This document shows, in pieces, positions 24,526 to 33,610 of a DNA stretch of 43,489 nt; the first letter of the stretch is position 1; every line of letters begins with the position of its first letter. The translations under genes were made by a program, and so were the position numbers. The stretch lies in NCBI GenBank assembly GCA_017744605.1, contig JAGIAZ010000024.1:1-43489 (forward strand). The letters run 5' to 3'. The notes under the pieces are model-generated. The model was given only the letters and a program-made list of their open reading frames with translations. It made no database searches and was not told the DNA's origin. The stretch comes from Sphingobium sp. Lineage in GTDB: Bacteria > Pseudomonadota > Alphaproteobacteria > Sphingomonadales > Sphingomonadaceae.

Positions 24526-25443
24526 TCAGCGTAGATAGCCGCGTTCACGATAGGCCTCTGCCGTGGCGGCGAGGCCTGGTTCCGTGTCGATCTGCGGCGT
24601 CCAGACGGATTCCGGCGGCGCCATCGCGACACGTGATGACCAGTCCGGATGGCAGAAATAGGAAGCGCGATCCGGCGTGAGCCGAGCCTTGTCGCGCCGG
24701 ATCAGGCGATCGACGTGGGCGCCGAGCTTGACCAGCAGCGCGGGCATGTTCACGGGCACGACATTGCGGCCGACGGCCCGGCCGATGGCCTTGGCGAGTG
24801 TCTTGTGCGTCCAGGCATTGTGGCGGCCGTCGTCGACCTCGTAGATCTGGTCGTGCGTCGCACGATCCGGCGTTCGCGCCATCGCGACCAGCAGATCGGC
24901 GAGATCGTCGGCATGGATGATCGAGATACGCCCCCCCGGCGGCAGCAGCATGAAGCCCCATTGCGCCATCTGGAACAGCTCGAGGAATTCGGCATCGTGG
25001 GGACCGTAAATGGCCGGCGGTCGTATCATCGTCCAGTCGAGGCCGCTGCCCGCGACATGGCGTTCGGCCTCCGCCTTGGACCAGCCATAATCGGATAGCT
25101 GCGGCTCGCGCGCGGCCAGGCTGGAGACGTGAACAAGCCGCTGGATGCCCTGCGCCTTCATGGCTGCGATCACGGCGGCGGTGCCGGTCGCGTTGCAGGC
25201 TTCGAAGGCGGCGCGGTTGGGCGCATTGACCATGCCGGCAATGTGCAGCACGGTATCCGTGCCGGCGACGAGCTTTTCGAGCTGGCGCTGGTCTTCCAGC
25301 GTGCCGAGTATCCATTCGACCCCATCCCGCGGTTCTTGCGGGCGGCGCGTGAGGGCACGCACCCGCAGCCCGTCGGCGAGCGCCTTTGCGAGCACCGCCT
25401 TGCCGACAAAGCCGGTCGCGCCGGTGATGGCGAGGAGGGTCAG
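24526..25443 (-). CDS. cerR: CerR-like NAD(P)-dependent reductase (epimerase-like SDR)
   Basis: A 305-residue extended short-chain dehydrogenase. The Rossmann motif ITGATGFVGKAVLAKAL is followed by DTVLHIAGMVNAPN and a YGWSKAEAE active-site region. These homologues beside spt and acp include Caulobacter CerR, which is thought to reduce the 3-keto group of the ceramide intermediate. The first ATG/GTG/TTG in frame (GTG at 25395) would cut through the dinucleotide motif. A CTG at 25443 gives a normal N-terminus (TLLAITGATG) and overlaps the proB stop as CTGA, so I take it as the start. The acp gene begins 114 bp downstream. Confidence 0.85.
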   Translation of the reverse strand: MTLLAITGATGFVGKAVLAKALADGLRVRALTRRPQEPRDGVEWILGTLEDQRQLEKLVAGTDTVLHIAGMVNAPNRAAFEACNATGTAAVIAAMKAQGIQRLVHVSSLAAREPQLSDYGWSKAEAERHVAGSGLDWTMIRPPAIYGPHDAEFLELFQMAQWGFMLLPPGGRISIIHADDLADLLVAMARTPDRATHDQIYEVDDGRHNAWTHKTLAKAIGRAVGRNVVPVNMPALLVKLGAHVDRLIRRDKARLTPDRASYFCHPDWSSRVAMAPPESVWTPQIDTEPGLAATAEAYRERGYLR

Positions 25444-26579
25444 AGGAGCACCATATGATCGCGGTGAACGATAGCGGCACGGGGGGCACCGCCCAGAAGC
25501 GCCGCGACGTCTTCGCTGCGCTTGCCGATGATCTTCTCGGCGTCACTGCTGTCATATTGGGCAAGGCCGCGCGCGATGACGTGGCCGTCGGCGTCGGCGA
25601 TATCGATCACGTCGCCCCGCGCATAGGCGCCGCTGGTCGCGGTGATGCCGGCGGGCAGGAGGCTGCGGCCCTGCCTGAGCGCATGGGCCGCGCCTGCATC
25701 GACGACGAGATGGCCCTTCACAGTCAGCCGCCCGGCCAGCCAGTCCTTCCGCGCACCGCGCTTGGATGAGGCGAGGAACAAGGTCCCGCGCTTGCTCTCC
25801 ATCCAGGCTGTCAGCGGCGAATCGACGCGGCCCGATATGATCGCCAGATGCGCGCCGGCGCCAGTGGCGATCTGCGCCGCCTGCAGCTTCGAGACCATGC
25901 CGCCCGATCCCATACCCGAGGCGCTGCGGGCATCGGCCATGGCAATGGTCTTGGCATCGAGCATCTCGACCAGCGGGACGAGCATGGCGTCGGGGTCGCT
26001 GTGCGGATTGGCGGTGTAGAGCCCATCGATATCGGAGAGGAGCACGACCGCATCGGCGCGCGCGGCCTGGCCGATCCGCGCGGCAAGCCGGTCATTGTCG
26101 CCGAACCGGATTTCCTCGGTCGCGACGCTGTCATTCTCGTTGACCACGGGGATGGCCCCAAGGCCGATCAGCCTGTCCAGCGTCGCTGCGGCGTTCAGAT
26201 AGCGCCGCCGATCCTCGAGGTCGCCGAGCGTCACCAGCATCTGTGCAGCCGCAATGCCGTGATCGCCGAGCAGGTCGGCCCAGACCTGGCTCAGTGCGAT
26301 CTGTCCCACCGCTGCCGCTGCCTGTGCGTCTTCCAGCGTTGCACGCCCGCCTTTTGCGAGACCGAGCCGTCGCGCGCCAAGCGCAATGGCGCCTGACGAA
26401 ACGACCGCGATCTGCTGTCCCGCGTCGCGGCGCGTGGCAAGCTCGGCGACGAGGCTCGCAAGCCAGTCGCGGCGTACGGATCCGTCCGGCGCGACGAGCA
26501 GCGCCGAGCCGACCTTGACGATGAGGCGTTTGCTGCTGCTCGCCGGGAAGCCGGTCAGCGTGCTCAGATCGGCGACCAT
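25440..26579 (-). CDS. proB: Glutamate 5-kinase
   Basis: A 379-residue enzyme that phosphorylates glutamate in the first step of proline synthesis. The amino-acid kinase domain (residues of about 15-265) has LIVKVGSALLV, VVSSGAIALGARRLG, VVNENDSVA and ASGMGSGGMVSKLQAA. A C-terminal PUA domain (from about 285) contains RQGRSLLPAGITATSG. Length and layout are normal. It overlaps the obgE end by 16 bp and the cerR start by 4 bp. The proA gene is not in the window. Confidence 0.97.
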   Translation of the reverse strand: MVADLSTLTGFPASSSKRLIVKVGSALLVAPDGSVRRDWLASLVAELATRRDAGQQIAVVSSGAIALGARRLGLAKGGRATLEDAQAAAAVGQIALSQVWADLLGDHGIAAAQMLVTLGDLEDRRRYLNAAATLDRLIGLGAIPVVNENDSVATEEIRFGDNDRLAARIGQAARADAVVLLSDIDGLYTANPHSDPDAMLVPLVEMLDAKTIAMADARSASGMGSGGMVSKLQAAQIATGAGAHLAIISGRVDSPLTAWMESKRGTLFLASSKRGARKDWLAGRLTVKGHLVVDAGAAHALRQGRSLLPAGITATSGAYARGDVIDIADADGHVIARGLAQYDSSDAEKIIGKRSEDVAALLGGAPRAAIVHRDHMVLL

Positions 26580-27622
26580 GGCTTCTCCGGCTTGCTGCTC
26601 GTGTCCGCGTCTTCCTCGACCTCTTCGGCCCTGGTCTCGTCGAGCACGGCGATCACCGCGTCGAGCAGCTTGTCCACGCCTTCGCCTGTCGCGCCTGAGA
26701 TGATGAAGGGCTTGCCGGCCTTGCGCCGCGCGAAAGACTTGGCGATGTCTTCCATCAGTTCCGGACCCAGCAGGTCGCCCTTGTTGATCGCGAGCAGCTG
26801 CGGCTTCTCGTCGAGTCCGGCGCCATAGGCCTCCAGTTCACCCTTCACGATCTTCCATGCCTTGACCGGGTCGTCCCCGGTCGCGTCGACGAGATGGATG
26901 AGCACGCGGCAGCGCTCGATATGTCCCAGGAACCGGTCGCCGATACCCGCGCCTTCCGCCGCGCCTTCGATCAGCCCAGGAATGTCGGCGAGCACGAACT
27001 CGCGCTGCTTATGGAGAACCACGCCGAGCTGCGGCTTGGTGGTGGTGAAGGGATAGTCGCCGACCTTCGCCTTGGTATTGGTGACCTGGTTGATGAAGGT
27101 CGATTTACCTGCATTGGGCAGGCCGACGAGACCGACATCCGCCAGCAGCTTCAGGCGCAGCCAGACCCACATCTCCTCGCCCGGCCAGCCCGTGCCATGC
27201 TGGCGTGGGGCGCGATTGGTCGATGTCTTGTAGGAGAGATTGCCGCGCCCGCCATCGCCGCCGCGCAGCAGAGTCTGCCGTTGGCCGACTTTGGTGAAGT
27301 CGGCGAGGATAGTGCCTTCGTCGTCGTCCGCAATGACCTGCGTGCCGACGGGCACGTGAATGACCAGGTCATTGCCGCCGCCGCCCGTGCGATTCTTGCC
27401 GGCGCCGCCATGGCCGCGCTGCGCCTTGAAATGCTGGCTGTAGCGAAAGTCGATCAGCGTGTTGAGGCCCTGGACCGCTTCGAAGATGATGTCGCCACCC
27501 TTGCCGCCGTCGCCGCCGTCCGGACCGCCATATTCGACGAACTTCTCGCGCCGGAAGCTCACGGCGCCGGGGCCGCCGGTGCCGGAGCGGATATAGATCT
27601 TGGCCTGGTCGAGAAAGTGCAT
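26564..27622 (-). CDS. obgE: GTPase ObgE/CgtA
   Basis: A 352-residue essential GTPase that acts in 50S ribosome assembly and stress responses. The glycine-rich Obg domain (1-160) shows GGPGAVSFRREKFVEYGGPD and GGKGGD. The G domain has G1 GLPNAGKST, G3 in LADIPGLIEGA, and G4 NKGD. The C-terminal tail is acidic (EEVEEDADTSS). It overlaps proB by 16 bp, a common Obg-ProB neighbourhood in alphaproteobacteria. Confidence 0.97.
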   Translation of the reverse strand: MHFLDQAKIYIRSGTGGPGAVSFRREKFVEYGGPDGGDGGKGGDIIFEAVQGLNTLIDFRYSQHFKAQRGHGGAGKNRTGGGGNDLVIHVPVGTQVIADDDEGTILADFTKVGQRQTLLRGGDGGRGNLSYKTSTNRAPRQHGTGWPGEEMWVWLRLKLLADVGLVGLPNAGKSTFINQVTNTKAKVGDYPFTTTKPQLGVVLHKQREFVLADIPGLIEGAAEGAGIGDRFLGHIERCRVLIHLVDATGDDPVKAWKIVKGELEAYGAGLDEKPQLLAINKGDLLGPELMEDIAKSFARRKAGKPFIISGATGEGVDKLLDAVIAVLDETRAEEVEEDADTSSKPEKPWSPI

Positions 27623-27667
27623 GGGCGGCCCTTTAGGGGAGGCACGCCGAAAATGCCAGATGCGGGG

Positions 27668-28078
27668 CTATTTGCGCCAGCGCGACAGAGTGATGCCGAT
27701 TTTCTCGTTCCGCTCGGAAAGCGCCAGCTTGACGATCTTCACCGTTGCATGGCGGGCTTTGCTGTCCTGCAGGAAGATGGTCTCGATGATGTGCTCCGCC
27801 ACCGCTTCGATCAGCGTGAAATGCTGTCCCTGCGTCAGTGCGGCCGTCGCGGCATGTTTGAGGTCCATATAGTTTTTGGACATGTTGAGTGGTGAGTCCG
27901 GCCCGTAATGAGCAGCGCAATCCAGCAGCACGCGCACGCTGATACGCAGTGGCTGCGGCAGATGTGTCTCTTCGGAATAGATGCCGGTCAGGACATCCAC
28001 TTCAAGATCCTCGATTTCGAGCACGAGCATGTCGTCCACCGCGACCGGTGCACCCCAGCTGCCCCCCGTGCTGCCCAT
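27668..28078 (-). CDS. folB: Dihydroneopterin aldolase (FolB)-like protein
   Basis: About 136 residues of a FolB-type tunnelling fold. Conserved parts are LEIEDLEVDVLTGIYSEETH, an ALTQGQHFTLIEAVAEHI helix and a KLALSERNEKIGITLSR strand. FolB converts dihydroneopterin to hydroxymethyldihydropterin in folate synthesis. Starts at 28123, 28096 and 28078 are possible; GAGG 5 bp before 28078 favours the last. Other bacterial members are dihydroneopterin triphosphate epimerases (FolX), so the exact activity is open. It heads the minus-strand run and lies 45 bp before obgE. Confidence 0.82.
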   Translation of the reverse strand: MGSTGGSWGAPVAVDDMLVLEIEDLEVDVLTGIYSEETHLPQPLRISVRVLLDCAAHYGPDSPLNMSKNYMDLKHAATAALTQGQHFTLIEAVAEHIIETIFLQDSKARHATVKIVKLALSERNEKIGITLSRWRK

Positions 28079-28190
28079 GCCTGCCTCATATTGCATCGCG
28101 AGTGCCCACTTTGTCCTTTTCATTTGATCAACAGGCGCTAAAGGCCCCCGGCTCGGGCGCTAATGCCCGGTTGGAGCTGGAACGGCAAGC

Positions 28191-28727
28191 GTGACGACGC
28201 AGGCGGCCATCGGGATCGAGAAACTGGCGGGGACGGCCGACGCGGCCATCGCTGGACTGCTCGATGCGGCTTTCGGGCCCGACCGGCATGGCCGCACCGC
28301 TTATCGCATCCGCCGCGGCATGGCCTGGCTCACCGATCTTTCCTTCGCCGCGCGCAACGGGGAGGGGGCGCTCATCGGTGTGTTGCAGAGCTGGCCCGTC
28401 TCGCTCGCGGCGCCGAATGGCACGGAGACGCCGCTCGTCATGGTCGGCCCGGTTGCCGTGCTGCCCGACCAGCAGCTGCACGGCATCGGCCGCATGCTGA
28501 TGGACCGCCTCATCGAAACCGCCGATGCGAGACCTCTCGATGTCCGGCTGCCGCTCATGATGATCGGTGACCCGGAATATTATGGCCGCTTCTGGGGCTT
28601 CACGGCCGATGCGACCGGCGGCTGGACGGTTCCGGGGCCGGTGGAACAGCGCCGCCTGCTCGCGCGCGTACCGGCCGGCATGCAGGTGCCGCCGAGAGGT
28701 ATGGTCGGTCCGCGCCTGGCAATCTGA
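28191..28727 (+). CDS. GNAT family N-acetyltransferase
   Basis: A 178-residue protein with a GNAT fold of the YhbS type. The acetyl-CoA loop is in PVAVLPDQQLHGIGRMLMDRL, and the end DPEYYGRFWGF is typical of this group. The start is a GTG at 28191 preceded by GGAAC. It is divergent from folB by about 110 bp. The substrate is unknown; it is a single-gene unit. Confidence 0.85.
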   Translation: MTTQAAIGIEKLAGTADAAIAGLLDAAFGPDRHGRTAYRIRRGMAWLTDLSFAARNGEGALIGVLQSWPVSLAAPNGTETPLVMVGPVAVLPDQQLHGIGRMLMDRLIETADARPLDVRLPLMMIGDPEYYGRFWGFTADATGGWTVPGPVEQRRLLARVPAGMQVPPRGMVGPRLAI

Positions 28728-28829
28728 CGATCCAGTTAAATATTGGATTTCTAAAGATAATCTGCTTTTTCTTGCGGGTTTTCGGCTTAGGTCCTAGCCT
28801 TCGCCGTTCCTCGTTGCGGAGATACCCAG

Positions 28830-31697
28830 GTGAAGTTCGTCCGGACCCTCTTCTCTTTCTTTGCCGCTTTCACGCTGTCCGCAATCGCCCTCGCCCAAAC
28901 CGCACCGTCACTGACCCCGCAAGGCCCGGTGCCGCTGGCTCCAATGCCTGTCGTTCTCAAGCAGGCGGGCAAATGGGCGCAAGATTATCTTGGACGTCAG
29001 GCTGATCCCGCCGTCCGTTTCGGTACGCTGGCAAATGGGCTGCGCTATGCACTGTTGAAGAACGACACGCCCAAAAATGCGGTCGCGATGCGCATGCTGA
29101 TCGGTTCGGGCTCGCTCAAGGAGCGGGAGGAGGAACGCGGCCTTGCGCATTTCCTCGAGCATATGGCGTTTCGCGGCAGCACCAACGTGCCGGATGGCGA
29201 GATCGTCCGCATGCTCGAGCGTCATGGCCTTCGCTTCGGGCCGGACACCAATGCCTCGACCTCGTTCGAACGCACGCTCTACATGTTCAATTTTCCCAAG
29301 GCGACGCCGGATGCGCTGGACACGGGCCTGACGCTGTTCCGCGAGATCGGCGAGCGGCTGAAGCTCGATCCTGCGGCTGTCGAAGCGGAGAAAGGCGTCG
29401 TCCTTTCCGAGGAACGACTGCGTGACACGCCAGCCTATAAGGCCGCCAAGGCGAATGTCAGCCTGCTGCTGGCGGGGACGCTGGCGCCCGAGCGCTGGGC
29501 GATCGGCACGGTCGAAACGGTCAAGGCTGCGACGCCGGAGCGCCTCCGTCGCTATTATGAAGCGAATTACCGGCCGGAAAATGCCGTGATCGTCATCGTC
29601 GGCGCCATCGACGTCGATCAGGTGGAAGCCAAGATCAAATCCGGTTTCACCGACTGGAGGGGCAAGGGCGAGCCTGACCGGCTTGCGCAGGTTGCGCCTA
29701 AGCCGGACAAGAATGCTGACGAGTTCGTCGCCGACGGCGCGCCGGACGAACTGTCGCTCAATTGGGTACGACCTGTGGACCGTCGTGCCGAGACTCTCGC
29801 GGTCGATCGCGAGCGTGTTCGCCGCATGTTGGCCGCCAGAGTGATGAACAACCGGCTCAGCGATCGCGCGCTCAGGCCCGGCAATCCGTTCGCAAGCGCC
29901 AGCCTCAGCCTTTCTGATTCGCTGCTCGATAGCGCGTCCCTGGCAAGCCTGGCCATCCAGGCCGATCCGTCGCGTTGGCGCCCGGCACTGGACGCCGCCC
30001 TGGAGGAGCAGCGCATGTTGCTTCGCGATGGAGTCACGGCCGACGATTTCCAGCGTGCCACCAATTCACTGCTGGCTTCGCTCCAGGCCAGCGCTGATGG
30101 CGCGCCGACGCGGCGCAATGAATCACTGGCGGACGGAATCGTGGGCGCTGCCCTCGACGATGAGCTCTACACCAGTCCCGCTCAGAATCTCGCCATGGTG
30201 CGTGCGTTCGTTGCGGACGAGACACCCGAGACCGTCACTGCGGCAATGCGCGCCATCTTCGCGGGTACACCGCCCCTCGTTTTCCGGTCGGCGCGCTCCG
30301 ATCCGGCCACAGCGCCGGCGCTCGAAACGGCGCTGGCGGCAGCACAGGTCCGCGCCCTGCCGGCAGGCGAGATCCGGGTGGCGGTGAGCTGGCCCTATGG
30401 CGATTTCGGCAAGCCCGGCACGGTCGTCTCGCGCCGTGATGACAAGGCGCTCGGTGCGACCATCGTCACATTCGCCAATGGCACGCGGCTGATCGTCAAG
30501 CAGACGGACTTCGAAAAAGATCGCGTCAATATTTCCGTTGGCTTCGGCACGGGCCAGTCGAGCCTGTCTCCGGCGCTCGCCCACGCCAACTGGGCGGTCG
30601 GTCTCTTTACCATGGGCGGCACGGGAAAACTCTCGCTCGCCGATGTCAGGCGGATCATGCAGACGCAGGGCAAGCTCGGGTCCGTGTCGGCGACGCTCGG
30701 TGCCACGCGGCTTTGGGTCAATGGCGGGACGCGGCCCAGGGATTTCGGGACCGAGATGCAATTGATCGCCGCCTTCGTCACCGATCCCGGCTTCCGTCCC
30801 GAATTGGGCGATCAGCTCCGCACCATGGCGCCCATGCTCAAGACACGGATCGACACGAGCGCGGGCAGCGTGTTCGCGCGCGGGCTGGTCGATCTGCTGC
30901 AGGGCAATGACAGGCGCTTCGCCTCGACCCCGAGCGATGCGGACATCGACGCGACGATGCCCGCCGATTTGCCGGCGATCGTCCGTCCGATGCTGAAGAC
31001 GCCTGCCGACATCGCCATTGTCGGCGACCTGAGCGTCGGCGAGGCGATCAGGGAGACAGCAGCGACGCTCGGCGCCGTTCCGCGCATGGCACGGCCGGCG
31101 GAACCGAGACCCCGCGTCACCATGCCGCCGGGTCGGACGGAGCCCTTTATCTTCCGGCATGGCGGCCGCGCCGACCAGGCCTATTATGGTCTCGTCTGGC
31201 AGCTTCCGGATTTCTTCACGGACCAGAAACTCAGCCGGACGGCGGATGTGGCGGCGGCGCTGATCAAGGCGCGGCTGGTGGATACGGTGCGTGAAAAGCT
31301 CGGCCTCACTTATTCGCCCGGTGTAAGTGCCGCCGCGTCCATTGAGCTTTCGGGGCTGGGTTATCTGCTCATTCAGACCGAAACCCCGCCCGACAAGTTC
31401 GAGGCCATGCGCGGAGCGGTCCTGGAGGCGATCGCCAATCTGGTGCGGGATTCCATCGGCGACGACGAACTGGACCGCGCGAAAAAGCCGCTGATCGAAG
31501 CCACGCAGAAGGCGCGCGAGACCAACGCCTTTTGGGCGAGGAATCTCAGTCTGCTGTTGCGCGAACCACGCGCGCGTGATCATGTCCTGAACGAAACGAA
31601 GGAACTGGGCGCTGTCACGTCGGCGGACGTGAAGGCATTGCTCACCCGCTATCTGAGCGACAAGACGCCCCTCACGGTGATTTCGCAGGCAAGGTGA
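28830..31697 (+). CDS. Exported M16 family zinc metallopeptidase
   Basis: A 955-residue exported peptidase. The signal peptide is residues 1-22 (SAIALAQT). The M16 zinc site is the inverted motif His107-Phe-Leu-Glu110-His111, with the third ligand expected in VEAEKGVVLSEE about 75 residues later. M16 domains repeat: the second half, from about residue 500, repeats the fold without the zinc motif, including LGLTYSPGVSA near its end. This is the usual pitrilysin-type two-half clam-shell. It acts in the periplasm, presumably on peptides. The preceding 100 bp are relatively AT-rich and probably hold its promoter. Confidence 0.95.
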   Translation: MKFVRTLFSFFAAFTLSAIALAQTAPSLTPQGPVPLAPMPVVLKQAGKWAQDYLGRQADPAVRFGTLANGLRYALLKNDTPKNAVAMRMLIGSGSLKEREEERGLAHFLEHMAFRGSTNVPDGEIVRMLERHGLRFGPDTNASTSFERTLYMFNFPKATPDALDTGLTLFREIGERLKLDPAAVEAEKGVVLSEERLRDTPAYKAAKANVSLLLAGTLAPERWAIGTVETVKAATPERLRRYYEANYRPENAVIVIVGAIDVDQVEAKIKSGFTDWRGKGEPDRLAQVAPKPDKNADEFVADGAPDELSLNWVRPVDRRAETLAVDRERVRRMLAARVMNNRLSDRALRPGNPFASASLSLSDSLLDSASLASLAIQADPSRWRPALDAALEEQRMLLRDGVTADDFQRATNSLLASLQASADGAPTRRNESLADGIVGAALDDELYTSPAQNLAMVRAFVADETPETVTAAMRAIFAGTPPLVFRSARSDPATAPALETALAAAQVRALPAGEIRVAVSWPYGDFGKPGTVVSRRDDKALGATIVTFANGTRLIVKQTDFEKDRVNISVGFGTGQSSLSPALAHANWAVGLFTMGGTGKLSLADVRRIMQTQGKLGSVSATLGATRLWVNGGTRPRDFGTEMQLIAAFVTDPGFRPELGDQLRTMAPMLKTRIDTSAGSVFARGLVDLLQGNDRRFASTPSDADIDATMPADLPAIVRPMLKTPADIAIVGDLSVGEAIRETAATLGAVPRMARPAEPRPRVTMPPGRTEPFIFRHGGRADQAYYGLVWQLPDFFTDQKLSRTADVAAALIKARLVDTVREKLGLTYSPGVSAAASIELSGLGYLLIQTETPPDKFEAMRGAVLEAIANLVRDSIGDDELDRAKKPLIEATQKARETNAFWARNLSLLLREPRARDHVLNETKELGAVTSADVKALLTRYLSDKTPLTVISQAR

Positions 31698-31784
31698 TCG
31701 GAAGGAAAGTGTCGGCGTACCTTTGCCAAGCGCGGCGGCGCGCCCTATTCGAAAGATCATGATCCTTCCGCTGTCCTTTGCCCG

Positions 31785-32393
31785 ATGAGCCTGCGCGACC
31801 GCCTCGCTGCCGCGCTTTCGCCGGACCTCGACCGGCCGCAGGCGCAGGACGTTTTTCTCAATGTGGACCGGCCAGAGCCGGAAGGACCGTTCACGCCGGC
31901 GGCGGTGCTCATCGCTATCACCGACAGGCCCGCGCCGGGGATACTCTTCACCCTGCGCCATGCAGGCCTCCGTCAGCATAGCGGGCAAGTCGCTTTTCCC
32001 GGCGGCCGGCTCGATCCGGGCGATGCAGATGCGGTCGCGGCGGCGCTGCGTGAGGCGGAGGAGGAGATTGCCCTGCCGCCGCACGTTGTCGAGGTGATCG
32101 GCCGCTCGGATACGTTCCGCACCGGGACGGGCTTTGCCATCGAGCCGATCATCGGCATCGTGCCGCCGGACCTCCCGCTGCGCCCGGCGGACGGCGAGGT
32201 CGAGGCGATCTTCGAGGTGCCGCTCGATTATCTGTTCGATGCCGCCAATCGCGAACTCAAGACCGTCGACTGGCAGGGCGGTCGGCGCAGCTACTATGAG
32301 TATCTCTGGCAGGAGCGCCGCATCTGGGGCGTGACTGCCGCCATTCTCGTCAATCTCGCGCGCCGCCTCGACGGCGTGAAGCAGGCACCGTGA
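31785..32393 (+). CDS. CoA pyrophosphatase (Nudix hydrolase)
   Basis: A 202-residue Nudix protein. The segment HSGQVAFPGGRLDPGD leads into the Nudix box, whose REAEEEI core carries the metal-binding glutamates. The leader LFTLRHAGLRQHSGQVAFPGG is the UPF0035 signature of CoA diphosphatases (NudL/NUDT7 group), which hydrolyse CoA to phosphopantetheine and adenosine diphosphate. The stop overlaps the cca GTG start (GTGA), so they are translated together. Confidence 0.92.
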   Translation: MSLRDRLAAALSPDLDRPQAQDVFLNVDRPEPEGPFTPAAVLIAITDRPAPGILFTLRHAGLRQHSGQVAFPGGRLDPGDADAVAAALREAEEEIALPPHVVEVIGRSDTFRTGTGFAIEPIIGIVPPDLPLRPADGEVEAIFEVPLDYLFDAANRELKTVDWQGGRRSYYEYLWQERRIWGVTAAILVNLARRLDGVKQAP

Positions 32394-33610
32394 CAAGCCT
32401 TTTGCCCCCGATATTGCCGGACGCGGAGTGGCGCACGCGTCGCGGTCTGTCCGAACTGTGCGCCGCTCTTGGCGCGGGTGCTGGCGAGGCGCGCTTCGTC
32501 GGCGGTGCCGTCCGCGATGGTCTGCTCGGGCTGGCGGTCAAGGACATCGACATCGCGACCGTCCATCGCCCGGAGGAGGTTGTCGAGCGAATCGAGCGCG
32601 CCAGCTTCAAGGCCGTGCCGACCGGCATCGCCCATGGCACGGTGACGGCCGTCGTCGATCATCGTCCGGTCGAGATCACCACGCTGCGCCGTGACGTTTC
32701 GACCGACGGCCGCCGCGCCACCGTCGCCTTCGGGACGGATTGGCGCGAGGATGCCGCGCGCCGCGACTTTACGATGAATGCGCTCTATGCGGACCCGTTG
32801 ACCGGCGGGCTTTACGATTATTTCGGCGGTCTCACCGATCTCGCGGCGCATCGGGTGCGCTTCATCGGCAATCCCGAGGCGCGTATCGCCGAGGATCATC
32901 TGCGGATCCTGCGCTACTTCCGGTTCACCGCCCGCTTCGGCGCTGTCGATCGCCAGTCCGCCGATTATGCCGCCTGCGTCATGCATGCGACGAGTCTCAT
33001 GGCCCTGTCGCGCGAACGCATCGCCGACGAACTCATGACGCTTCTTTCGCTGCCCGACCCGGTGGAGGTGGTCGCGGCCATGGTCGAAGATGGCATATTG
33101 AAGCCGGTCCTCCCTGAAATCGACGCACAGGGCGTCGCGACGCTGCGGGCGCTCATTGCGGCTGAGCGGGCCACGGGGACACCGCCCGATTCGTTGCGTC
33201 GCCTGTTGGCGTTGCTACCGGACGATGCCGGGATGGCGGATCAGGTCGGCGCGCGCCTGCGCCTGTCCAACAAGTTGCGCGCTCGCATACAGGCCGCGCT
33301 CGGTCCCTTCGATGCGTCGACACCCGAAGCGCTTGCATATCGCACCGGCGCTTCCGCCGCGCTCGATCGCATCCTGCTTGGCCGCGCATTTTCTCATGCG
33401 GACGCGGCGCGCCTCCAGGGCTGGGTGTCGCCGAGGCTTCCGCTCTCCGGCGGCGATCTGATTGCGATGGGATTGAAGGCCGGGCCGCAAGTGGCGAAGG
33501 CCTTGCAGGAAGTTGAGCGGCAGTGGATCGCATCAGGATTTCCCGGTGAGGCGGAAACCCGCGCGCTGGCGGATCAAATCCTCGTTTCCCTGTTCCGCGC
33601 GACCCAATAA
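32390..33610 (+). CDS. cca: CCA tRNA nucleotidyltransferase
   Basis: A 406-residue class II nucleotidyltransferase that adds or repairs the 3' CCA of tRNAs. The head has GGAVRD at residues 38-43, the catalytic Asp pair DID at 52-54, and the neck motif RRDFTMNALYADP near 125. The rest of the protein is helical. The length fits the bacterial poly(A)/CCA family, and a CCA role is favoured by the Nudix-cca neighbourhood common in alphaproteobacteria. GTG start at 32390. The 3' end overlaps the convergent EAL gene by 37 bp. Confidence 0.94.
   Translation: MTSLLPPILPDAEWRTRRGLSELCAALGAGAGEARFVGGAVRDGLLGLAVKDIDIATVHRPEEVVERIERASFKAVPTGIAHGTVTAVVDHRPVEITTLRRDVSTDGRRATVAFGTDWREDAARRDFTMNALYADPLTGGLYDYFGGLTDLAAHRVRFIGNPEARIAEDHLRILRYFRFTARFGAVDRQSADYAACVMHATSLMALSRERIADELMTLLSLPDPVEVVAAMVEDGILKPVLPEIDAQGVATLRALIAAERATGTPPDSLRRLLALLPDDAGMADQVGARLRLSNKLRARIQAALGPFDASTPEALAYRTGASAALDRILLGRAFSHADAARLQGWVSPRLPLSGGDLIAMGLKAGPQVAKALQEVERQWIASGFPGEAETRALADQILVSLFRATQ

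Noticed and set aside
30123..32396. A 757-codon minus-strand frame opposite the M16 peptidase and Nudix genes
   Set aside because: Shadow of clear genes; no domain seen.
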